Shown in pieces: positions 7,243 to 13,553 of a stretch of 18,249 nt of DNA. A model generated the notes under the pieces. It was not told the origin of the DNA and did not search any database. It was given only the letters and a program-made list of their open reading frames with translations. The stretch's first letter is position 1, and each line of letters opens with the position of its first letter. A program made the translations under genes and the position numbers. Source of the DNA: CAZQYB01 sp964597535 (GTDB taxonomy: Bacteria > Planctomycetota > Phycisphaerae > Sedimentisphaerales > Anaerobacaceae); assembly GCA_964597535.1 (NCBI GenBank), contig CAZQYB010000040.1, positions 1 to 18,249 of the forward strand, in the 5' to 3' direction.

Positions 7243-7267
7243 CGCCCCGCACTCAGCGTAGTGCGGG
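7243..7267. repeat. REP-like palindrome (CCCGCACT type)
   Basis: CCCGCACT (7246-7253) and AGTGCGGG (7260-7267) form a perfect 8-bp stem with the loop CAGCGT. It is followed by an A-rich run on the plus strand and no U-tract on either strand. Its sequence differs from the palindrome 40 bases upstream. Confidence 0.55.
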
Positions 7268-7359
7268 AGAAAAAATAAAATTTGTCAGAATAGAGCTTAT
7301 AGAAGGCCCTGCCTACAATGGTCATTTTGATTACCTATGGCAGAGCTATTTAACTTAAA

Positions 7360-7391
7360 CTTCGCGACCTTCGCGTCCTTCGTGGTGAGCT
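7360..7391. repeat. Dispersed repeat of the ACCACGAAGGACGCGAAGG type
   Basis: The plus strand reads CTTCGCGACC, TTCGCGTCC, TTCGTGGTGAGC. Its complement carries the well-known environmental repeat built on 'CACCACGAAGGACGCGAAGG' with tandem GAAGG/CGCGAAG units. It is non-coding here. Confidence 0.55.
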
Positions 7392-7446
7392 AATTTTTCT
7401 GCTTGATGAATATGGTTTATAAATATATGTTGATTTGAGGAAAAAA

Positions 7447-7542
7447 ATGTTTCGTTGTAAGCCTCTAACGGGCTTAAATGGGAAATGTCAGTACCATATA
7501 TTAGTGGAGGACTATTGCATTTTCGTGCCAGAAGTGCTATAA
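7447..7542 (+). CDS. Possible 31-residue small protein or leader peptide
   Basis: ATG at 7447 has GAGG six bases upstream (7437-7440), a good ribosome binding site. The frame encodes MFRCKPLTGLNGKCQYHILV and then EDYCIFVPEVL, with three cysteines and no membrane segment. Its stop codon TAA (7540-7542) lies inside the -10 box of the asd promoter, so it would have to be made from an earlier start. I recognise no family, and a chance frame is quite possible. Confidence 0.2.
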   Translation: MFRCKPLTGLNGKCQYHILVEDYCIFVPEVL

Positions 7543-7543
7543 T
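7515..7543 (+). promoter_or_regulatory. Extended -10 promoter for the asd operon
   Basis: TTGCAT (7515-7520), a 17-base spacer, then a perfect TATAAT (7538-7543) preceded by TGC, giving an extended -10. Transcription should begin near 7550, leaving a leader of about 87 bases before asd. In the leader GGGCAGTC (7576-7583) can pair with GGCTGCCT (7592-7599) around an 8-base loop, using two G-U pairs. Nothing like a U-tract follows directly. Confidence 0.65.
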
Positions 7544-7636
7544 CCAGCATTGTATTTGGTTTTGTGAAGCTTTGTGGGCAGTCCTTATCTCGGCTGCCTC
7601 TTGTTATGTGTAGGTAAACATTTTTAGGAGCTGGTT

Positions 7637-8638
7637 ATGGGTCGTAACTTGGCAATTGCAGGAGTGACCGGAGCGGTCGGTCAGGAATTTCTAAAAATCC
7701 TCGAGCAGCGGGACTTCCCATTTGATTCCCTGAAAATGCTTGCAAGCAGTCGCTCGGCCGGCAAGAAAATCGAATTCAAAAGCAAGGAATACATCGTTGA
7801 GGAGCTGACCAAAAACAGCTTCGCCCGCATAGATATTGCCTTGTTCAGCGCCGGCGGTGCCAGAAGCAAGGAGTTTGCTCCCGCCGCAGTTGAAGCCGGC
7901 GCAGTTGTAGTGGACAACTCATCGGCCTTTAGAATGGACCCCGATGTCCCTCTGGTTATTCCTGAGATAAATCCGCAAAAAATCCGGGAGAATAAGGGCA
8001 TTATCGCAAATCCAAACTGCTCGACAATTATTGGAATTGTCCCCGTTTGGCCATTGCACAAGGCAAATCCCGTCAAACGAATGGTCGTCAGCACTTACCA
8101 GGCCGCCAGTGGCGCGGGAATGTCGGCAATGCGCGAACTCGAAAACCAAACTCGCGAAATCCTCAACGCCAAACAGCCAACCTGCAGCGCCTTCCCGTAT
8201 CAGATTGCCTTTAACGTCTTCAGCCATAATTCGCAGCTCGATGCCGACGGCTACAACCTTGAAGAGGTAAAAATGGTCAAAGAAACCAGGAAGATTTTCG
8301 ACTGTCCTGACATCGCGATTACCTGCACCTGCATTCGCATCCCCGTTTTCAGGGCGCACTGTGAAAGCATCAATCTTGAATTTACCGCCCCAATCACCCC
8401 CGACCAGGCAAGGGACTTGTTGAGCACCGCGCCCGGAGTCTCGCTGATAGACGACCGCGAAAACAATCGCTTCCCGATGCCAATAGACGCCACCGGCAAG
8501 GATGACATCTTCGTTGGCCGAATCCGCCAGGACCTGTCCATACCTGAGAACCGCGGCATAAATATCTGGGTCGCCGGCGACCAGCTGCGAAAAGGCGCTG
8601 CCCTGAACGCTGTCCAGATTGCCGAAAAATTGCTATAA
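7637..8638 (+). CDS. asd: Aspartate-semialdehyde dehydrogenase
   Basis: A 333-residue cytoplasmic enzyme of the usual length that reduces aspartyl-4-phosphate to the semialdehyde with NADPH, the branch point to lysine/diaminopimelate, threonine and methionine. The N-terminal Rossmann motif is GVTGAVG (9-15). The catalytic Cys128 stands in ANPNCSTI, TYQAASGAG (153-161) forms part of the active site, and His241 in IPVFRAHCES is the base. The start has AGGAG at 7626-7630 six bases before the ATG. It is the first gene of a six-gene string; truA begins eight bases after its stop. No other lysine or threonine pathway gene is nearby. Confidence 0.96.
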   Translation: MGRNLAIAGVTGAVGQEFLKILEQRDFPFDSLKMLASSRSAGKKIEFKSKEYIVEELTKNSFARIDIALFSAGGARSKEFAPAAVEAGAVVVDNSSAFRMDPDVPLVIPEINPQKIRENKGIIANPNCSTIIGIVPVWPLHKANPVKRMVVSTYQAASGAGMSAMRELENQTREILNAKQPTCSAFPYQIAFNVFSHNSQLDADGYNLEEVKMVKETRKIFDCPDIAITCTCIRIPVFRAHCESINLEFTAPITPDQARDLLSTAPGVSLIDDRENNRFPMPIDATGKDDIFVGRIRQDLSIPENRGINIWVAGDQLRKGAALNAVQIAEKLL

Positions 8639-8646
8639 TTGCCTTA

Positions 8647-9387
8647 ATGGCAGTTCGGAATATAAAATTAACGGTCATCTACGACGGCAGCGACTATCAC
8701 GGCTGGCAAATTCAGCCGGGAAAGAAAACAATTCAGGGCGTACTTACCGAGGCAATTCAAAACCTAATTGGCAGCGAAGTCAGAGTCCACGCCACCAGCA
8801 GAACCGATGCCGGCGTAAGCGCGCTCGGCCAGGTCGCCCTCGTACAAATCGACTCACCCATACCAACCGAAAACCTCGCCAAGGCAATTACCCACCGGCT
8901 CCCGCCCGACATCGCCGTCACAGAGGCCGTGGAAGTCCCTGTCAGCTTTGACCTGATGGGTGCGGTCAAAAGCAAATTATACCGCTATACCATTTTTACA
9001 GGCCGGCCCCGGCCCGTTTTACAAATAAGGCACTGCTGGCATCTGCCCACTGACCTCGACACCGCTGCGATGGCCCGGGCTGCAAAAAAATTGGTCGGAA
9101 AAAAGGATTTCAAATCCTTCGCCGCCGCCGCAGACAAACGCGAAAGCTCCGTAAGAACAATCTTCCGCTGCGATGTCACCGCAGAGGACGATTGGGTATA
9201 TATTGATGTCCAGGGCGATGCCTTTCTGTATAATATGGTAAGAAATATCGTTGGAACCCTTATCGAAGTCGGGACTGGCAGGTGGCCGCCCGAAAAAATG
9301 GAAGAAATTCTCGAAGCAAAAAACCGAAAAGCTGCCGGCCCAATCGCACCGGCAGCCGGACTGTGTCTGATGTGGATTAAATATTGA
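8647..9387 (+). CDS. truA: tRNA pseudouridine(38-40) synthase TruA
   Basis: A 246-residue enzyme that isomerises uridines at positions 38-40 of the anticodon arm. The N-terminus LTVIYDGSDYHGWQIQPG is characteristic. The catalytic Asp54 is in SRTDAGVSALGQV, and SKLYRYTIF carries the conserved active-site tyrosine. DAFLYNMVRNIVGTLIEVG near the end is the C-terminal family motif. No ribosome binding site is visible before ATG 8647. With asd ending only eight bases earlier, translational coupling is the likely explanation. Its last bases overlap the start of the glycosyltransferase gene. Confidence 0.96.
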   Translation: MAVRNIKLTVIYDGSDYHGWQIQPGKKTIQGVLTEAIQNLIGSEVRVHATSRTDAGVSALGQVALVQIDSPIPTENLAKAITHRLPPDIAVTEAVEVPVSFDLMGAVKSKLYRYTIFTGRPRPVLQIRHCWHLPTDLDTAAMARAAKKLVGKKDFKSFAAAADKRESSVRTIFRCDVTAEDDWVYIDVQGDAFLYNMVRNIVGTLIEVGTGRWPPEKMEEILEAKNRKAAGPIAPAAGLCLMWIKY

Positions 9388-10562
9388 AAATCGTTCACAT
9401 AATAACAAGATTGATACTCGGCGGTGCCCAGGAAAACACCCTCGTAACCTGCAAACTGCTGACGCAGCGAGGGCACGATGTTACGCTCATCACCGGCCCC
9501 GCCATAGGGCCCGAAGGTGAACTCTTCGAACAAACTAAAAATCAAAAATATGGTGTAATCATCATACCTAAAATGATTCGCGCAATCTGTCCCTTATACG
9601 ATACCATAACCTATTACCAAATCAAAAGACACCTTAAGCACCTCCAGCCCGACATCGTCCACACTCATTCAGCCAAGGCGGGCATTCTCGGCAGATTCGC
9701 CGCCCATGCATTGAAAGGAAAATGGGCAGAAAACTTACCTGCAGTGGTTCATACAATTCACGGCCTCGCATTCCATCCCTATCAAAGCAAATGGCTCAAC
9801 AGGTTTTACATTGCCGTCGAAAAAGCTGCTGCAAAGCGAACGGATTTCTTCATTAGCGTCGCCGATGCAATGACCGCCCAGGCGAACGCCGCCGGTATAA
9901 GCCGACCGGAACAATTTTGCACCGCGTATTCCGCTATCGAAGAGGATGATTTCCTCCAGCCAATACCAGAGCAGCAAAAAAAGGATTTTCGCCGAAAATA
10001 TGGAATCGCGGAAGACGCCATTGTGCTCGTTAGCATCGCCCGGCTGTTTATGCTCAAGGGACACGAATACATTATCGAATCTGCCAAAGAGCTTTCTAAA
10101 AGATTCGATAAGGCCGTTTGGCTTTTCGTCGGAGACGGAAATTTGAGCGACCATTTTAAGAACCAGGTCCGCCAATTAGGCTTGGCAGACAAAATCAAAT
10201 TCACCGGCCTTTTGCCGCCAAGCCAGATACCGCTCGCGATACAATCATCGAATATCCTCGTCCACTGCTCGCTAAGGGAAGGCCTTGCCCGAACCCTGCC
10301 CCAGGCAATGTTGTGCGGCAAGCCGGCAATATCCTTCGATGTCGATGGCGCAAGGGAGGTGGTAAACGAAACAACAGGACGTCTTATTGAGCCAAAGAAT
10401 GTCGAGCAATTAACAAAGGCCTGCGCCGAATTGATAGAAGATAAGCAATTGAGAATAAAGCTCGGCCGACAGGGACGCGATTCCGTAAAGGAAAAATTCG
10501 CACCCGAAAAAATGGTCGATACTATCGAAGAAGTATATCAAAAACTACTGGAGAAAAACTAA
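9384..10562 (+). CDS. GT4-family glycosyltransferase
   Basis: A 392-residue GT-B fold enzyme that probably transfers a sugar from a nucleotide donor to a cell-surface acceptor or lipid. The N-terminal domain starts MKIVHIITRLILGGAQENTL with the glycine-rich GGAQ loop (13-16), and IVHTHSAKAGILGRFAA (91-107) is typical of GT4. In the C-terminal donor domain, SIARLFMLKGHE places Arg220 and Lys225 at the phosphate site, and LREGLARTLPQAMLCGKP carries the EX7E motif with Glu299 but Gln307 in the second place. The start is TTG at 9384: this TTG overlaps the truA stop by four bases and no ATG fits the family N-terminus. Donor and acceptor are unknown. No polysaccharide cluster is present. Confidence 0.92.
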   Translation: MKIVHIITRLILGGAQENTLVTCKLLTQRGHDVTLITGPAIGPEGELFEQTKNQKYGVIIIPKMIRAICPLYDTITYYQIKRHLKHLQPDIVHTHSAKAGILGRFAAHALKGKWAENLPAVVHTIHGLAFHPYQSKWLNRFYIAVEKAAAKRTDFFISVADAMTAQANAAGISRPEQFCTAYSAIEEDDFLQPIPEQQKKDFRRKYGIAEDAIVLVSIARLFMLKGHEYIIESAKELSKRFDKAVWLFVGDGNLSDHFKNQVRQLGLADKIKFTGLLPPSQIPLAIQSSNILVHCSLREGLARTLPQAMLCGKPAISFDVDGAREVVNETTGRLIEPKNVEQLTKACAELIEDKQLRIKLGRQGRDSVKEKFAPEKMVDTIEEVYQKLLEKN

Positions 10563-10588
10563 TATTCGCGTGATTAGGAGACAATGTT

Positions 10589-11077
10589 ATGGGTGCGAAA
10601 CAAGATAGAAGGACTTTTTTGAAAATTGGTGCAACTTATGGAACTGGTTTGGTTATCGGTTGTTCGAGTCTTTCGGGTTGTGCAAACCTGACGAAAACCG
10701 ACGCCACGACAGAAAAGGAGAAAAAGATGTATGAGATAATTGCTTATTGTGGTTTGATTTGCCAAGGTTGCCCCATCTATTGGGCAACAAAGGAAAAGAA
10801 TGAAGAAAAAAAAGAGAAAATGAGGGTAGAAATTGCCCGCCAATGTAAAGAGTACGATCTAAAATATGAACTGCAAGATATTACCGACTGTGACGGGTGC
10901 AAGACAGAAGGCGGGAGATTATTCTCAGACTGCAAGAAATGTGAAATAAGAAAATGCGCACGAGGCAAGAAAATTGAAAACTGCGCACATTGCGACCAAT
11001 ATGCCTGTGAGAAGCTCAAGAAGCTCTCGGATGCAGATGCCAAGAGCCGATTAGACCTGATAAGAAGCACGCTCTAA
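10589..11077 (+). CDS. DUF3795 Cys-rich protein with Tat / lipoprotein leader
   Basis: A protein of 162 residues. The leader has a twin-arginine motif DRRTFLK (6-12), a hydrophobic stretch and a lipobox LSGC with Cys31 (a second possible site is VIGC, Cys25). A Lys/Glu/Thr linker follows, then a DUF3795 domain from Met47: MYEIIAYCGLICQGCPIYWA, then DCDGCKTEGG, DCKKCEIRKCARGK and NCAHCDQYACEKL. The Cys pairs suggest metal or Fe-S binding; the activity is unknown. The full start has TAGGAGA upstream. Met47, at 10727, has its own AGGAG (10716-10720) six bases upstream, so a cytoplasmic form without the leader could also be made. Most DUF3795 proteins I know begin where Met47 is. Confidence 0.82.
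   Translation: MGAKQDRRTFLKIGATYGTGLVIGCSSLSGCANLTKTDATTEKEKKMYEIIAYCGLICQGCPIYWATKEKNEEKKEKMRVEIARQCKEYDLKYELQDITDCDGCKTEGGRLFSDCKKCEIRKCARGKKIENCAHCDQYACEKLKKLSDADAKSRLDLIRSTL
10716..10729 (+). promoter_or_regulatory. Internal ribosome binding site and start in the DUF3795 gene
   Basis: AGGAG (10716-10720), a 6-base spacer and ATG (10727-10729) in frame with the gene, exactly where the conserved DUF3795 domain begins. It suggests either a second translation product or a fusion of a leader onto an older gene that kept its start signal. Confidence 0.5.
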
Positions 11078-11105
11078 TTCTACCTGGAACGGGAGAAAGA
11101 ACATT

Positions 11106-11522
11106 ATGAACACTTACAGAAAAGAACTTTGGTTCAATACGAAAAGTCGGCGCGAATTTATCAACATTACGCCGCAGGTTGAGCAGTGCCTTGAAGAAAG
11201 CGGTATCAAAGAGGGCTTTGTGCTCTGCAACGCTATGCACATTACCGCCAGCGTTTTTATCAACGACGATGAATCCGGCCTGCATCACGATTTTGAGGTC
11301 TGGCTGGAAAAACTGGCGCCCGAAAAGCCGTACTCCCAGTATCGACATAACGGTTTCGAGGACAATGCCGACGCCCATCTAAAGCGCAGCGTAATGGGCA
11401 GGGAAGTCGTCGCAGCCGTCACAAACGGCCAGCTTGATTTCGGCCCGTGGGAGCAGATATTCTACGGCGAATTCGACGGAAAAAGAAAAAAAAGAGTCCT
11501 CGTAAAAATCATCGGCGAATAA
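11106..11522 (+). CDS. YjbQ / UPF0047 family protein
   Basis: A 138-residue single-domain protein of normal family length. Conserved blocks are NAMHITASVFINDDESG (42-58), HHDFEVWLEKLAP (60-72), YRHNGFEDNADAHLKRSVMG (79-98) and the C-terminal GQLDFGPWEQIFYGEFDG. Family members carry a small active-site cavity with the conserved histidines, and a weak thiamine-phosphate synthase activity has been attributed to them; the physiological role is uncertain. GGGAG lies 12 bases before the ATG at 11106. It is 28 bases past the DUF3795 gene and 12 before the exporter. There is no thiamine gene nearby to support that role. Confidence 0.9.
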   Translation: MNTYRKELWFNTKSRREFINITPQVEQCLEESGIKEGFVLCNAMHITASVFINDDESGLHHDFEVWLEKLAPEKPYSQYRHNGFEDNADAHLKRSVMGREVVAAVTNGQLDFGPWEQIFYGEFDGKRKKRVLVKIIGE

Positions 11523-11534
11523 ATCGGTGACTTG

Positions 11535-12164
11535 ATGAGCTTGCTGTTTTTCTTACTTCAGGTATTTGTTATATCATTTTCGGGTGCTATGCAGCCGGGG
11601 CCGGTAACGGCCACAGCTATTGCGATTGGCGGTCGAAACCGGTATGCCGGTACACTTATGGCCCTCGGCCACATCATCATTGAATTTCCCTTGATGGTTC
11701 TGATTATGCTGGGAGCTGCTAAAGTGCTTAAATCGTCTAAATTTCAAATTGCCATAGGACTGGCCGGCGGCGTAGTCTTGTTAATAATGGCTGTTACGAT
11801 GCTAATCGGCTTGAGACAAATAGACAGTTCGCAAGCAAAAAAAGGCGGAGACAAACCGGTCCTTGCCGGGTTAATACTATCAGCGAGTAACCCTTATTTT
11901 CTGCTGTGGTGGGCTACGGTAGGATTGGCTCTTGCGACAACCGCCAGAGAATTTGGAATCTGGGCCTTCGCATTATTTGCCCTTGTTCACTGGCTTTGCG
12001 ACTGCCTCTGGCTGCAGGCCCTGTCCTGGGCAAGTTTCAAAGGCTCTGTGCTACTCGGCCCCCGTATGCAGCGTAATGTTCAGATGATTTGCTCACTGGC
12101 CATGTTCGCCTTTGGACTGATGTTTATTTACAACGCAGCGAATAACCTGTTTAAGCTGTTTTAG
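11535..12164 (+). CDS. LysE/RhtB-type exporter
   Basis: A 209-residue inner-membrane protein with about six hydrophobic segments. The family motif PGPV is at 21-24 (SGAMQPGPVTATAIAIGGR), and SASNPYFLLWWATVG (116-130) is the second conserved region. Such proteins export amino acids or related small molecules; the substrate is not readable. ATG 11535 with GGTGA a few bases upstream is preferred over the adjoining TTG at 11532. It closes the six-gene string. Its stop is five bases from the stop of the convergent yihY-like gene, leaving no room for a terminator between them. Confidence 0.88.
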   Translation: MSLLFFLLQVFVISFSGAMQPGPVTATAIAIGGRNRYAGTLMALGHIIIEFPLMVLIMLGAAKVLKSSKFQIAIGLAGGVVLLIMAVTMLIGLRQIDSSQAKKGGDKPVLAGLILSASNPYFLLWWATVGLALATTAREFGIWAFALFALVHWLCDCLWLQALSWASFKGSVLLGPRMQRNVQMICSLAMFAFGLMFIYNAANNLFKLF

Positions 12165-12169
12165 CCACT

Positions 12170-13495
12170 CTACTCACTTTTGAGAATTTGCTCTAAGCTG
12201 TACTGCGCCAAAACATTCCGTTGCGACCGAGCTATTTGCTCAAGACCGGCCGGCTGATCTGTTGTTGACTGGGCGAAACCAGCTTCAGCTACGGCTGCCG
12301 CGATGTCACTTAGTCTGATATTGGCTGGTTCTTTTGCAGGAACAAAACCAACCTTCGGGTCCGAGGTTTTCATTAACAGCCCACTCTTAACAAGATGGGC
12401 CAGGAGCTTTTCGCCGAACTCAGCCGGAACATCCAGTTTGCTGCATATAACTTCCGATGAGACCGGAGCATTGTTCGCCTCGAACGCAGCCGCAACTTCA
12501 CGCACAATATTGATGGCCGTAAAATCATTGGCTATGAAATATTCCTCTCTTTTCTTCACAGCCGCAATCTCAGCAGCGTCAAGACTCTTTAGATGCTGGG
12601 TAGTAAATGTCAACTGCAGCCCGAACAGCACAATCAGCCATGTAATATAAATCCACAAAACACCTAACGGCACCAGCCCCACGACCCCGTAAACCTTGCT
12701 ATAAGGGATAAATTCCGTAACGTACTGGGCGAAACCCCACTTTGCAAAACTCCAGACCAACGCCGCCGCCGCCGCACCCCAAATAGCGGCCCGGGCCTGA
12801 ACCTTTGTGTTCGGCAAAACAAAGTAAAGAAAGAAAAAAGCCGCCGTCGATATCAGGTAAGACAGCAAAACCGGAGCAACATTCGATAGAATCGTTTGAT
12901 GTATCTGCCCCACCGCCGAATATTGTGCGCTGATGTAGATACCGACACCAAGAAACAGCGGCCCAAGAGTCAAAAGAGCCCAATAATTAATCATTCGCTG
13001 CAGGAAGGTTCTCCCTCTGCCAACATGCCAAATATTGTTAAATGCCCGCTCTATCGTTGACAGCAAAGCCAGCGCAGCCCAGATAACAATCACCACGCTG
13101 ATTAGCGTAATCGATTCCTTGTTTACCCCCTCAAAAAACTGTCCCACTATCCCATCAAGATATTCTGTGAGCATTTCGGCCTGTTCGCCGCCCTCAGGCC
13201 CGGCAGCAGCAATTTCGATAGTCGTTAGATTAAGCCCATCGTAAACTAAGTCTTTTACTTTTTCGCCGATGTCACTGTAGGCGGGAAACGACTGAAATAT
13301 CAACAGCATCACGATGGCCAGCGGAATGGCCCCGAAGATAGTGTGATATGAAAGTGCCGCCGCCTGTTGACCGGCCCGGTTCTTCTTTAACAGTCTCGCA
13401 CAATGCGACCACAGCTTTATCTGAAAAACCGCAAAGCGACTTGCTTTACCAAGCTCTGCGTAAGGAGTGGACAAAACCTCTTTCAGATTTAACAT
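12170..13495 (-). CDS. YihY/BrkB-family membrane protein with C-terminal cytoplasmic domain
   Basis: A 441-residue inner-membrane protein with about six membrane segments in the first 300 residues. The signature regions are AGQQAAALSYHTIFGAIPL (41-59), ERAFNNIW (149-156) and YGVVGLVPLGVLWIYITWL (269-287). From about 305 a soluble tail follows, rich in helices (NIVREVAAAFEANNAPV, VICSKLDVP), looking like a winged-helix domain found in many relatives. Early annotation of the family as ribonuclease BN is not correct; its function is open. The longer reading starts at 13513, but AAGGGGA (13507 to 13501) is five bases before ATG 13495, so the shorter start is chosen. It follows the AsmA-like gene after 58 bases. 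Confidence 0.88.
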   Translation of the reverse strand: MLNLKEVLSTPYAELGKASRFAVFQIKLWSHCARLLKKNRAGQQAAALSYHTIFGAIPLAIVMLLIFQSFPAYSDIGEKVKDLVYDGLNLTTIEIAAAGPEGGEQAEMLTEYLDGIVGQFFEGVNKESITLISVVIVIWAALALLSTIERAFNNIWHVGRGRTFLQRMINYWALLTLGPLFLGVGIYISAQYSAVGQIHQTILSNVAPVLLSYLISTAAFFFLYFVLPNTKVQARAAIWGAAAAALVWSFAKWGFAQYVTEFIPYSKVYGVVGLVPLGVLWIYITWLIVLFGLQLTFTTQHLKSLDAAEIAAVKKREEYFIANDFTAINIVREVAAAFEANNAPVSSEVICSKLDVPAEFGEKLLAHLVKSGLLMKTSDPKVGFVPAKEPANIRLSDIAAAVAEAGFAQSTTDQPAGLEQIARSQRNVLAQYSLEQILKSE

Positions 13496-13553
13496 AACTG
13501 TCCCCTTCAACATTCAACTTTTAATGTTCCTTGGTTTGGACTCGCTGCCACAT

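Larger units (their letters stand above)
7155..7636. other. Repeat-rich spacer before the asd operon
   Basis: In order: palindrome 7179-7205, palindrome 7243-7267, a 15-base copy of a terminator arm (7297-7311), a TTCGCG/CCTTCG-type repeat (7360-7391), a possible 31-codon frame (7447-7542), a small hairpin TAAGCC/GGCTTA (7458-7476), the asd promoter and a leader hairpin (7576-7599). No RNA gene is recognised. Confidence 0.6.
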
